Shown here one piece after another: positions 37,201 through 50,200 of a stretch of DNA of 64,000 nt. Both the position numbers and the translations under genes were made by a program. The first letter of the stretch is position 1, and every line of letters begins with the position of its first letter. This DNA is from Gordionus sp. m RMFG-2023 (taxonomy: Eukaryota > Nematomorpha > Gordioida > Chordodea > Parachordodidae): NCBI RefSeq assembly GCF_954871325.1, contig NC_088777.1:11447366-11511365 (forward strand), read 5' to 3'. The notes under the pieces are model-generated. The model did no database searches. It had not been told where the DNA came from and was given only the letters and a program-made list of their open reading frames with translations.

Positions 37201-40136
37201 ATGGACCTTCATTGAATCCATCATATGATTTCTCAAATAGTTAATTAATTTTTAGCCCAATCTGACAAATATTTTTTTATCTTTGACCCTCATTGGGGAT
37301 TATGAAAAAAATTATAATATTATACTATGTGGATACATTGGAAAATAGATAATGTGAGTCAAACATCCCTCTTAAAAACGACCCAAAGAAGCCATACCTT
37401 AGATGGAATGTGCGGTTCTTGCCGATTTCGTCTTCATCCTAACTTTACCCTTCCAATAATTTTATAATAGAAATCATTTTTATTTTTTAAATTCGTATTT
37501 TTGGGAAAAAAATATTTTGTCTTTACGGTCTTCCCCATCTACCACGAAAGATAGGACGCATTCTAATTGCTAAACCAGGAGGACACATGCCATGGATAGA
37601 AAAGCGCTTAACCTCATACCAGAATGCATGGTCCTTTTTTCGGTTTTGACAAGATCATTGTTGTTTTTGTATTTGAGATCGGTTTTGAGTCAAGCCTAAC
37701 TCCCTAAGACTGTGTCCTGGTTTGACTTAATTTTTAATTTTTTTAATAATAAGAGTTTTTAAACTTTAATGAAGATTAACGTCAAAGTTATGAATCGAAT
37801 ATTTTTATGTTTTGGACCCAAGTTTAAGTGGGAAAATAAGAATATAAATTTTCTAAGATTTTTAGAATAATTTTTTTTTAAAATGCATTGTAAATTTTTT
37901 TAAATTTAAAGTATTATTATAATATATTAATGTTACTTTTAGTTATCTAAAGAATGGAAATCAGGATAAGAAATTTGATAATTTCTTAATAAACATAAGT
38001 GAAAGAAAATTCGAATTTAGGGTTTTCAGATAATTCTTATTTTTTTATATTTTTTTTGGTTTTAAAATTAAATAAAATTTAATTGTTGTAGTTGCTTTTA
38101 TTAACCTAAAATAACGCATACCAAAAATCATCGAGATGTGCCACCAATCATTCTACCCATAACAGAAGCCCCGACACTTCAATTTAACTTTCCGTAATTA
38201 TTGTAAAAACTTGTTGAGAAAAATACATCCTTTTTTAAAAAAACTTTTAAAAACTTGAAACTGAAAACCCTAAATTCGAGTTTTCACTCATGTTTATTTA
38301 AGAAATTATTCAAATTTCTTATCCTGATTTCCATATTTGGATAACTAAAAGTAAAATAAAAATATTGGAATAATGCTTTAAATTTAAAAAAGGTATTATA
38401 AAAATCAAATTTTTTTTATATAATATCTTTTAAAATTCTCATTTTTCAACTTAAACTTATGTCCAAAACATAAAAAAAACTATATTCGATTCATAACTTT
38501 GACGTTAGTCTTCATTAAAGTTTAAGAACTTTATTATTAAAAAGTTTTTTTTTGAATTATCATTTTTCCACTTAAACTTGCGTCCAAAAAAAATTATTTG
38601 ATTCATAACTTTGATGTTAGTCTTCATTAAAGTTTAAAAACTTTTAAAAAATTTAATTTATATCAAAATGTTTTTTACAATAATTATGGAAAGTTATTTA
38701 AATATAAGAATGTTTTTTCACATTATGAAAATAGGTTACAATAAATCATATTATTACTGTAAATTGCTTTTTATCCTAGACTAAACAGCTTTTAAACTGG
38801 ACACCCTATTTTAGTAATAATTATTTTTTCTACCTATAAAAAAATTCCTCTTAAAGAATTGAGTGTGACCTAATACCTGATTCTTTAAAAAATACAAATA
38901 ATTGCTTACCTTAATTGACTTTTAATTCTTTTGAATTTATAAGTATAGATACCCTCTCTGTAAAAAAAAATATAAATTCAATTTTAAAAAATAATCATTT
39001 TAAAATGAATTATGTTCAAAGAAACGGTAAAAATAGGAGTTTGTTTATCTATAATGTTCTAATTGAAACCATGATAAAATAGAAAAAAAAATTGTTTACA
39101 TATTTTACGCTCTCAAAATGTGAGATTCTGTTCGGTTCGAAAACGAAAAACACTGTAAATATCAACATACTGGAATTTTGGGTACACTAGAATCTTTCAG
39201 ATAAATTTTATAGGGCATGTTTTTTAAGTTAATTCAAAATTTTATTAATAATTCAAAATTTTATTAAATTATCTGACGTTCATAGAGTAGGTACTATACA
39301 CATGCTGGAATATAATTGCGACACAGAATCAAGATTTTAATAAATGATTTAAACGTTAAAAATTTTACTGTACCCTAAAACATATATATTAGGACCCTCT
39401 ATCTGAACTATTTTTTTTTATTTTTCAAAATGAATGAAAATTTTAAAATCAAGGTCTAGTCAACCCAATCCTTCGCATCGAACAGTTGCGTGAGATAAAT
39501 TTTTCATAATATTATTATTTTTTAATAATTTAAAATATCACTTACTATTCAAGCCCAGTCCTAAATGGGTCTGGTTACCCATCCTCCTGAGAACTGTTTT
39601 TATACCCCTGTTCCTATTTTGCAATTATCGTCCCGACATTAGGAAATTTCCGGTTTGGATCAAAAATGATTATGTTTATGCCCTACTCGGAATTGTGTTA
39701 TCGGTTACTCATGGTTATTTCAGTTCCCTGACTATGATGTACGCCCCTAGGTAATAAGCTAAGATTATTAATTATTTAAATTTCGTGTGTATTATTTTAC
39801 ATTACGAATTTTGTAAATTGACCAAAGTTTGCATCTGAACCAGGTTTAGATTAATTTACGACTGCAAAAAAACAAGCGAACTTGGGTCAGATAACTCAAT
39901 AAAATTTTTGATATATCTTATATGTAAATCATCTCTTTAATAGAGTATTATACATTTACTAATCTCTTATTTTTATTTTTACTTACATGATATTGTTTTC
40001 TATACGAAATAGTTTGGTTGAGCCTAATAGAGCGCCATTGGCAGGAATGATGGGTGCCTTTTTTTTGATACTTGGTGTATTTGGCGGCTTAAATTTTGCG
40101 CTGCTTATTTCAAAATTATTTACAAGAAATTTATAA
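31273..40136 (+). CDS. Equilibrative nucleoside transporter ENT-B (SLC29 family), eight exons
   Basis: Exons 31273-31373, 31420-31501, 31551-32096, 34080-34196, 35285-35393, 36953-37038, 39554-39750 and 40013-40136 join in frame to 453 residues with the same phases as ENT-A and ENT-C. Signatures: GIGVLIPWNMFINANS (TM1), GIYQSSIYGLAGSLPMKYT (TM4-5), RFYRHHLR loop, NYRPDIRK before TM9, and C-terminal LAGMMGAFFLILGVFGG. The loop after TM2 is one residue shorter than in the paralogues. The N-tail shares DNEHSS with ENT-C. TM8 reads FNVFSLIGN, lacking the family's Asp and Arg. Exon 6 ends in Met where the paralogues have Lys. Introns 3 and 5 hold hAT-type elements and intron 6 holds a foldback repeat, but all exons are intact and splice signals GT-AG. 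A membrane nucleoside or nucleoside-like carrier is the family role; substrate is unknown. Confidence 0.9.
32432..32914. mobile_element. AGTTAC/GTAAC word element in ENT-B intron 3
   Basis: Clusters of agttac, gtaac, actagtaac and gtaactag words at 32440-32530 and 32800-32905 flank an A/T-rich middle. Possible ends are cagaatattaaatataac and (reverse complement) caagggttatttttagg. No flanking duplication. Similar words occur at 53695-53745 and in the 61057-62637 element. Confidence 0.55.
33409..33832. mobile_element. 424-bp GAACC-word hAT element in ENT-B intron 3
   Basis: Ends CAGGGATTAAAACCGAACC and (reverse complement) CAGGGATCCAAATCG are flanked by a perfect 8-bp duplication, gatataac, at 33401-33408 and 33833-33840. 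gaacctgaaccg-type words are at both ends. The middle aligns with 5866-6598. It is non-coding. Confidence 0.9.
34980..35075. repeat. GAAC word cluster in ENT-B intron 4
   Basis: agaacagaac, gaacggg and gagaacaggaaccg words cluster in A/T DNA; probably one end of a further word element. Ends not defined. Confidence 0.35.
35620..35813. mobile_element. Palindromic hAT-type MITE in ENT-B intron 5, words changed to CGATT/CGACC
   Basis: Starts CAGTGTTGTTAAACGGCCCG and ends (reverse complement) TAATGTTGCTAAACGACCCG. The inner palindromic words are cccgatttcaatcg and its counterpart cgacctaaatcggg, in place of ggctcgttttgagcc in the sister MITEs. Both arms differ from the sisters in the same way. Confidence 0.75.
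35990..36331. mobile_element. 342-bp GGCCC-word hAT element in ENT-B intron 5
   Basis: Right end (reverse complement) CAGAGGTCTGCAATGCCCGG; left end tAGAAGTCTGAAAATGG. Flanked by atgtgagt (35982-35989) and atctgagt (36332-36339), one mismatch in 8. Words ctcggccc, ggcccag and caggcc lie near both ends. Confidence 0.82.
37738..38690. repeat. Large foldback (inverted repeat) in ENT-B intron 6, with partial direct duplication
   Basis: The stretch about 37740-38060 recurs inverted at about 38235-38555. Shared markers include ttaatgaagattaacgtcaaag opposite gacgttagtcttcattaaag, and ggaaatcaggataagaaat opposite atttcttatcctgatttcc. The outer part of the right arm is repeated directly at about 38560-38660. 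The arms could fold to a hairpin of about 300 bp in the pre-mRNA. It may be a foldback transposon. Confidence 0.8.
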
Positions 40137-42425
40137 ATTTGAATGGTGTTTTTATTATTGTTTTGAAAATATTTATAATATACATTGTAAAATATCATTT
40201 TATAGTTTTGCAGTATCAATTCAAATGTGTGTAGAGTACATAATTTATAAACTTGAAGTATATCATTTCATATCTGTATAATATCATTTAAAACTTTCGT
40301 ATTATTGTAAATTTCATTTTTACAGACATTATTTATTTGCGTATTTATATTTATATAACACCAGGATGCAGATAATGCACCACAACCGGGGATATGAATT
40401 TCACAGGGGTCCATTAAAACTTATGCATCATTTATTTTTCTCAATATTTTAATAATTAAATTTGATTGACCAAAAAAAGGAAATGCTATCAGGCAGAATA
40501 TTGATAAATAAATACAATATTAATAAAGATATATTATCTGAATAAATATAACAAATACTAGGTATAGGCTAATGCTAAGTTTATCTACTAGTAGTATAGA
40601 TGATTATGCTAAGGTAGCTTAATTAAGTGTTTTTTTTTAAAAAGAAAAATAAAAACAATTTTCTATGCCTGGGTAATCTTAGGAAAAAATACCAATTAAC
40701 CAAGGTATAAATTTCTACGTGGTTTATGCTAAGACCTGTTGTGAGCTAAGAGTAGTCTTATGATGATTTACTTACTAAGGTTTTATTTATAATAAGCGTG
40801 AAATAACCATGTCGCAAAAACGATGATAATTTACAAAATAGATAGCTAGATTATTTGTGCCATCTTTAGCGATGGAGCTATATCGTACTTACAATAAACG
40901 ATGCCTAATTGTATCACGTAGGACCGAAAAAATTATTAAGCTAATTGACATAGGTTCAACTCTCGTTTAGTACAACTTTATTACTAGAGCAAGTTTGCTA
41001 GCCGCATTAACGGTTAGTTTGGATTAAGAATGAGAGTTACAAAAGTTAATTTACATTATAAGATACCATAAACAAAACATATTTATAATTTGCACGTTGG
41101 CTAAGCAAGCACAGTTATGAGCGATCGATTAAACAGTTCAATTTACGTTAATAGTTTAATAACAATAATATAACATCATATAGGATTGACAAGTGTTATA
41201 TATCCCAAAATTATGTTATTTATTTAAAACCATCGTTTATCATATTTTCCTACTTTCAAGCGTACTATTCTTATCTTAGTCTTTCGTAACTTTTCTTGAT
41301 CTAATAAAGCACCTTTTGGGGTATTACCGATAACGCTCCCTTTATGATAACAGGTGATAGTTCACATAATGTGGTTAAGTTACCTAAATTTGGCTTACTC
41401 TACTGAAACAAACTATTAGCCTAAAAATGACTTAATCTAGGTTTGAAGATAAAGATAAATATTTTAGAATAAAAACTTAATTAAGCAATTTTGGAGGAGG
41501 CCAAAGTTAAGTAATTTAACAACACTAGCTTCATATATGGTGTCTCCATCTGTTATTCTTGTGTGTTAATTCTAATGCCGTCACTTGCGTCTACATATTT
41601 TCTGATGTTATACAATTTTTTTACCGTTGATCAATGTTATATAATAGAATATTAATTATTAAATAATGTTTAATTCTATATTAGGTCGTTAGATAGTATT
41701 TATAAGTTACTTTTACTTCTTTCATATAAATATTTAACTCTTTAATATATTCAATTTGAACTATTCATATATCAATTTAATTTGCACATTCAAATATAGA
41801 GAGTTAAAGAAACCTTGTATTATTAATCATTATTCAAATTTATTGTATATACATATATATATATATGTATGTATGTATTATATCTTATGACTTTGTGCTT
41901 TAAAGAGAGAAATTTATATTTTGGTACCTTTTTCAAATAATGCAAAAGAGCACCAAACCTAATATTAAAAGAATCATGAAATGAGATATTTTTGGTGTGT
42001 GAACATTCAATGACACTTTTGAGCTATAGTTAATCAATGTAAGGGATATTCCGTGTAATTTTGAAATAAATCATGGTAATTAACCAACTCTAAATAATAT
42101 CGTATTGCTTACCTTTCGAAGGTGAAGCCTTTAAAAGAAGCTAATACATTTTCTTGAGTTGGGGGAGTTCCCGATTTACCGCAAACCCTAAATACGTGAC
42201 CTATTTTTAAAGAACCCAACTTGCCTAATTTTACCTATAGGTCTACGTCATGTAATTTCGACAAAACCCTGATGAGATTTCTATATTATCACTATCATAT
42301 TAACCTTGATCATAAGTTAATCAAGATAAGTACCGGTCATAAGACATCCTCATATAATTTTTTTATGTATCGAAATACAGTATATTCAAAGGATAAGTCA
42401 AAGTGGATCCTTAAATATTAAAAAT
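40137..42425. other. ENT-B to ENT-C intergenic region, no gene seen
   Basis: The first 300 bases may be the ENT-B 3' UTR. 40560-41520 is less A/T-rich and contains no open frame of note. A short TATA/TGTA microsatellite lies at 41850-41880. Confidence 0.45.
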
Positions 42426-42428
42426 TTC

Positions 42429-43010
42429 TTATGTGTATAAAAATAGTGAACTATTTCTTAGGCTCCGGATCAATTGGGAGCTGCATATAAACATCTTTGA
42501 GATTGAACTTCTCCACCTATGATATTTATCATCACATATTGTCAAATGTTTGTAATAAGATGGTGAGAATTGTAAGACTGGATTTAGCATGACCTTAAAA
42601 TCTGCATGCATGAATATTGACTTGTCCATTAATTTACCTGCCATTTACTATAGGGGTAACCTATTAAACATACTTTTTATGTGGGTCTATATTTTCACAA
42701 TATTTTTGGGCGACTAAACGCTGAATTTCAAATTCTATGGCCCTCTCAAGAGTATTCTTAATAATCTCCGGTAGAGCCACCCATCTCACCTGTGTAATTA
42801 AGTAAACTTTCGAATTTATATCCTGAAAACAATCTGCGAAAGTCCAAAAAGAGGCACAATGTTGGATTTTGTACTAGAGAGAGTTTCAGATTATTTCTCT
42901 AGCTTCACCCATAACTTTAAGCGTTGTGTTGATATAGTCTGTCAATAACGTATAGTTGTAATTTCGAAAAACATATATATCCTCAGGTCCTGTTTATTAC
43001 TTTAGTCATC
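42429..43010 (-). other. Coding-like relic, possibly gag-type
   Basis: Minus-strand translation gives protein-like stretches, e.g. VALPEIIKNTLERAIEFEI and an open frame at 42429-42644, but no intact gene. Charged, helix-rich character is compatible with a retroelement gag fossil. The family cannot be fixed from sequence alone. Confidence 0.3.
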
Positions 43011-43927
43011 TATACCGACTTTTGGCAACAATGCTCCATCTATTATCAAAAATTTTGTAAGAAAAATATATAAAATGTTTTTTAATTTTTTTTAAAACTA
43101 ACTTTACCAATACACGCACGCATTTATTTAAACGATGTTCACATTAGCAAGACAATATTTGTAATTTTTAATCATTTTTAGTCAGAAGGTTTATTAATCC
43201 AAATTTTATTAAACTAAAATTACAATAATGCACCCATTTTTTTAAAATATAATATTACCTAGAATCCATATATCTATAATGAGAATTAAAACCCATCCTC
43301 CATGATATATTCATATTTTTTCCAATCAGAATTGAAGTAAAAATAAAACTCTTTTTAAAAAATTTTAATATTTTAATAGAGTCAGCTGAGTATCATAGTG
43401 TTCTATATTCATTTTTTTAAATTTTTCAGGCGAGGATTTAAAAAAAAATATTTCTTGTAGATAGGAGAACACACCATAATAAGGGGAATAAAGGATTAAC
43501 ATTTTTATTGGTGATATGGAAGAATAAATTACTGATCTTGCTTTCAAAGTAGACGCAAATTCGCGGCTAAGAATACAAAATTATAGCATATTTTAGAAAC
43601 TTTCTTCGCGAAAAGCTAACTATGAATTCATTCAGAATGAAGGAATGATAGAAAATCCATTTTAGAAAAAAAAATATACATATAACAATATTATACTCAG
43701 CTTACGAAATATTATTAGTTAAAATAACCCATTATTTTATAAACTTGCCATAACCAATAATCAAACGATGAAGTTCATCTATTCATTTATTATTTTATCT
43801 GAAATTCTGCCAAAACCTTATATACTTAAAAATTTAAAAATGAAGAACAAGAAAAATGTCGTCATAGTTTTTTTTAAAAAATCTTTTTATATCTCCTCCC
43901 CCAATTTTATCGAAATCATGGGAATTT

Positions 43928-44019
43928 GAATTTTGTCTTTGTCCTTATATCAATTACATATCATCAAAAAAAGGAATTTTGTCTTTGTCCTTATATCAAT
44001 TACATATCATCAAAAAAAG
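43928..44019. repeat. 46-bp tandem duplication upstream of ENT-C
   Basis: A unit containing ttttgtctttgtccttatat occurs twice with a 46-base period, essentially identical, about 230 bases before the ENT-C start. Confidence 0.85.
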
Positions 44020-44245
44020 AAGTTGAAATTGAAATTATTTTTCGAAAATAAAATAATTATAATAATTCAAAAAATAAAAATAATTTCTCACACCCTGCGG
44101 TTATTGACTCCTTTTTGAAATTTAAAGCATATATAGAATCAAAACAAGAAAAATTATAATTCCCATTTTAAAGGATAGATAAAATTCGCTTTTTAAAGGA
44201 ATTCTTCGAAATATTTATTCGTTTGCCTATATTCTCCTGTTGAAA

Positions 44246-47200
44246 ATGAGGGAAAAAGATGAATCATTTATTGAATGCGCACAATTTGACAATGAACATT
44301 CAAGCCAAGAGGTAAGGCTTCAGATTGACCCTTCCCCTCTTAAAGGACCTAGCGACAGGTTGAAATATGATTAAACAAATTAAGTTTGGCATAAACATTA
44401 TGATAGATTGAATTTACTTTATATTATTATGCTGCTACATGGTATTGGGGTACTTATTCCATGGAATATGTTCATTAATGCAAATTCGGTAAATAAATTT
44501 ATTTGAGAAAAGATCAATTTTTTTTAGTATTTTGTAGAATACAAATTGAATCCAAATGTTACTGGCACTCAAGAATATAAGAATAATTTTATTAGTTATC
44601 TAGGAATAACATCTCAATTGCCAAATGTTATTTTAAATGGAATGAATTTATTCCTTCAATTTGGCGGATCCTTCAAAAAGGATAAAAACCAGAAAGCTTA
44701 CCAAACACAACCAAGAATACCCATCGCGATAATTATTGATATACTTATGTGCATATTCACCGTTGTATTAGCTTTTATGGATACATCAACTTGGTCAAAA
44801 ATATTTTTTGTGTTAACCATGATTACTGTGGTTATCGTGAACTGTGCTACAGGAATTTATCAAAGCTCAATCTATGGTTTAGCGGGAAGTCTACCAATGA
44901 AATACACGAATGTCATAACTATAGGAGATAATGTTTGTGGAACTCTAGTTGCTATAGTTTATATAATAGTGATATATGCATCTCCCAGTCCAAGATTGGC
45001 GGCTATATGGTACTTTATATCGGCAATATTGATACTTCTAGTCTGCCTTGTTTCGTATTTCGTTCTTCTTCGTTTAGTAAATTATATTTTGAACTACTGA
45101 TATTATTTTGTATTATTATACAATATAGCAGAAATACACTGATACCGCCTTTTTCTGGTACCTATCCACAAATACTGATGGATATCAGGCCGGAAATGGC
45201 TACATAGCACCGATACCTGGATACTGACTGATATCGGGCCGATCAAGTAGATACCTGGCATCGATAATTTAAAAAAATATATACACATCAACTTAACCAT
45301 ATTTTCTTTATCTTTCGTTCTCTCAACCTATATTTTACAAAGATTATATGACTCTTTATTAACAGGTATTTACAACAGTAATTACAATGAGTCAGTATTT
45401 GAAGCTATGGAATTATAATAAAAAAACACAAACGAGGGGTAATTTTTGTGAAATAAATTTTGAGAGGACACCTATTGTATAATTAACTTGATTTTTTTCA
45501 AAAGGTTTTTTATGAATGTTATATTTGTTTGATTGTTAAACAAATATAAATTAGTATTTATGAGGCTAAAATCCCTTTACCAAAATTCTTATAAGATAAA
45601 CACAGTAAATAAAAAAAATAATTTTTCCCCTGTTTTTTATTACGTGAAATGATGAATTAAAATTTCTCTGGGATTAGGAAACGGACTTTATGATTATATT
45701 TGATTTCACAATATAAAAAAAAGGTTTAAATTTGTATAAGGTTAGTGCAGCTAATAACTATAAATATAATTTAGACCAGAGTGGGGTATAAAAATTTATT
45801 TTTGAGGCGAAAAAGTGGTAAAATATATATAAGATTTTTGCAGAGCTCAAATCTAAATAAGGAAATCATTATTTATTTCGGTTTTCATTATAGATGGTTT
45901 TAAATTTGATCGGTAAAATCATTTCGAGTAAGAAAATAATAAAAGATTTAAATAGATTTATGTTAAATCGGCAAGTGGGAAGCTGTTGAGCCATCTACTA
46001 TTCGATTTCTGTAGGACTAAATTTTTTTAGAAATCGACCTTTTAGACAATTAAATCAAAATATTAAAAAAAATGTAAAACGAAATCAACGAGTTAGTAAA
46101 CACATCAATCAAAATTAAGATAAAGGGCATAAAGGAATGGAATTAGAACTTCCCAAAAAATTGACCATAAATCACCTAATGGGCAATTAAAATAAATTTT
46201 TTAACTTGGTCTCCTGCCCTGAAATTAAGAGTTTAAAAAAAATATGAAAAAAATTTGAAACCGAGGACAGACAGGAGGCATAAACTTGTTATCTGTTGAA
46301 AACGAATTTAATATGTTATATAAATAAAAATAAATATTTGAAAATTAAAAATATGTGGGAATATTTTTTTTACATAAAAATTAGTTTTTCAATAAGTAGG
46401 GAAAATGATATTTTTCTTTATTCTTGAATTGCCAATATTGCCAATCTCGTGGGATCTCTGTTCAGATATCGCGGTTCCCCAATGATAAAACAGAAAATAA
46501 TAGTTTCGATATTTTGTATAGTTATATTCGTTTTTAAAGCGCCACTCAAACGTAAAATATAAAATACTTTATGCAAATTTTCCATTACAAAGAAAATAAG
46601 AATTAATAAAAAAAGCAATGAAGGCATTAAAAAAAATTTAATGGTCTAAAAAAAACAAAAAACGGAGGTGCACAAAATAAGTAACTTATTAGTATTTTAC
46701 TATAAAAATAGTCTACAAAAAGCTAATAATTTTTAAGAGCCTCGTTCTTGCACGGGTTTTAACTGGGGGAAATTGGATGGCCTATGGCCATTGACTTTAG
46801 CTGGAGAAAGAGAAACGTGGTGCCCTACAGTCGTATCAGAGGAAGAGGCAACGGAAATAGAATTTACCTTTGTTAAATGGAGAGGTCTTCGATCATGTGG
46901 AATGAGAAAGCCTTTGATCAAAGGGATTGAAGGAGGAGCGGGCGATATGTAGCGGGTGAGGGGGAAGTAATATTTTAAAAACTATAAGAATTCAACTTAC
47001 CTTTTTTAAAAAAAATATTTTTTTTTACATTTTCCTTTTATTCTTTTCTTATTATATCTTTCATACAATTTTAAAAAATTAAAATATTACCATAAATAAT
47101 ATAGAAATTTTATAGGTATTATTTACGCACCCCGGCAAAATCCGAGCAGAATGGATTTATAAAGGATACAATAACCAGCAAATACAAATCTAGCGATTAT

Positions 47201-50200
47201 TACTCCGTATTCCAAAAGGTATATAAATATATATGTTAGCGGCAATGTTTTTTCAGGCAATTTGTTATTTTTTCAACTTTAGATTTTTTAAAATTTAAAA
47301 ATCAAATTTTACAAGAAATATATTCCATTGGAATACTTACCATATGAATTCCAGATAATTTTGCCTTAAACATTTGAACTTAATATTATATATATTATTT
47401 TTCTTTATGGATTTTTTATATAAATTATATATGACTCCAAAGTTAACGATAAAATTATGTACAATTCAAAAGATAAGTATTCTATACATGCTGGAATACA
47501 TTCCAGTAAAATCAAATTTATAAATTTTAAAAAAATGTGCTCAAAAAATGATTAAAAGTTACGGGCCAGAATCGACTGAAATAATATATTAAAAAAATAA
47601 AATAGAAATTTAAGTTTTTTCTTCATTAAAATAAAATGTTAATTGAAATTATTTTGAAGGAAGGAAGGAAGGAAGGAAGGAAGGAAGGAAGGAAGGAAGG
47701 AAGGAAGGAAGGAAGGAAGGAAGGAAGGAAGGAAGGAAGGAAGGAAGGAAGGAAGGAAGGAAGGAAGGAAGGAAGAAAGGAAGGAAGAAAGAAAGAAGAC
47801 CCGGCTCGGACCGAAAAAATTAAATTTGCAAAGCTCTCCTTGAATATCACTTATTCTTTATTTTTTAAGATATGGTTACAATGCTTCGGAGTCTTTTTTA
47901 GCTTCTTCATCACCTTAACTATATTTCCTGCTATCAAAGTCCATATCGTTAAAAGCGACCCAAATTTCTTTATACCAGGTTTTCATCATGTTATTTTTTT
48001 TTGTTTAAAAAAAAGAAGAAAAAAAGAGATTATAATATTTGAAATTCCACAATTATTTCACTTTAAAAATGATTTCAAAATGATTCAATTTAGTAATTTA
48101 ATTTATGATTGTAATATGGTATTTTAACTTCTAAAAAGCGTGTAAATCTTAAAATTTAATTATTTAATTTATCTGTTTACTATATACTAATCAAAAATAC
48201 GAATTATAAAAGAAAGTTAATTCGCCCTTTAATGTTTAATATCAGTCTAACATTTATTTTTGCCCCACTTTATCTATCCCTTAAATAAAATTGAGTTCTA
48301 CTTATACTACTTATTCATAATGAGCTCTGGAAAGGCTTTTGCATTAGAATTAGACAAGGGCATTTGTCATAATTAGATAATCGGGTCCCCCGATTTTTTT
48401 TCCGCATCCTTCATTTCTATTTCTGCAAATCTTTATAAAAAAATAGATATAACAAGAGCCAATAGGATATCTAAATTCGTGTTTGAAAATTTTAATAACT
48501 ATTAAATGAAAAACCCGTCAATTGTTTTATCTTTTAGTGTTTTAATGTTAGGGCGATTACAATTGAGATTATTCAACTCATATTGTTTCCCCTCAAAGTA
48601 CTTTAAAGTATTTCAGAAATAAATCGGCTTCTTATATAAAATGGTCGGTTATTTTAGTTTCCTTCTAATTAGATATAAGTTTTGATTATGTGTACTCATA
48701 AATTGTCTATTATTAATCACGACATATATGGTTTATTCATCATTGACCCGATCTTGATGAGCGTGACATCTTCTAATTCTAACTTCATATTAGTTGAAAC
48801 GTTTTAAAAACTTTCCGGAAACCCTGAGGAAAATTATGATACAAAGACGGAATGGAAACTGTATTCCGTATTCTGGAACAGTTTCATAACGTTCTATAAA
48901 TGAACATGCAATATTTTAATTTATTGCATATTATCATATATATAATATTTATAATGGCTCCTTCATAAATAATCGTTTTTTTCTTTAATCCATAAAGCTT
49001 AATAGATAATTTTGCTTTAAGTTATCGTTAAAAGGTTATTTTTGATAATTAAATTTATGTTAACACCGCCGCCTCCATATAAACAATAATTGTTGGAGAA
49101 TATTGTATTTAATGAATTTAATATATACTAAAATAGACAAAATTAGATATAGGAGCGGTAAGCAGTATTAAATGAGGCTGTTCTCATAAATTTTATTGGA
49201 GGTTTTTAAGTCCACTTATTGTTAGCTTTTGACTATGTTACATTTTTATAAAAATAATCTTAGTTTGTCTTTTCTTTTTTTATAAAAATGCTTTTCCTAA
49301 AAATTTTAATTATAGTAATTAATTGAAAAATTATTAATCTTTTTTCTTTCAAATTATTGTTTAAAGTTATATATTTTTATATATGGAAAAATATGGGGTA
49401 GGGGGGGGAGGGGGTTTTAGTAGCTTAAGGTGATATTTATGAGAACAGGCAAATTTGTAAAGTGAAGGAAAGCCCCCCCTTCCTTAGCTATACTTATGGG
49501 AACTGGAAGAGAACATATTTTTATCCGGAATGGGAAAGGAAAAGAAACGCAAAAATGCCTTTGTTCGATCCTTGATATACCACAGCCTATTATCACGTAT
49601 TTTGAAGATTTCCGTTTATCTAAATATTTATTTTTTATTTTATTACTTAACAAATTTATCATTTCTATCATACTATATAAAAATAGTGTTAATTAATATA
49701 TTATTTGCTATGAATGTTTAATTCATACTTTTTATTTAAATCTATTCTTAGAATAATTATGTTTTGTAAATTTGATTCTACTATTTCAAAATAAGATATT
49801 AATTATGGGCCTTTATCCCCCCCTCTAATTCCCAGCCAATGACGATATTACCCTCTGTTCCCTACTACACAATACCAAAATCAAAATTACCTATATACTT
49901 CTACCCCACCCCCTACCACCCTTTAGTTTCATTGACGATCTTGTTCTCCACTCCCCCCCCTCTATGGTAGAAGTTTCTGTAATTGTATTATATTTTAAAT
50001 AATTTAGAAACTGTAAAAACCAGATATCGATAAAAATAATGAGGAAAGTAAAGAAAGGTACTAGAAATTAGAACAAATATTATCTTATTTAATAAGTATT
50101 TTATATTTATTGTTTAAGATATTTTAAGATTATAGAAGTAATAAGTAGAAAAATTGTGAGGTAGATTTTCGTAATCTTAAAATTGCGGACTAATTACGTT

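Noticed and set aside
47626-48127. Long open frames reading KEGR or LPSF repeats
   Set aside because: They are produced by the GGAA microsatellite; the only real coding piece here is ENT-C exon 5 at 47870-47978.
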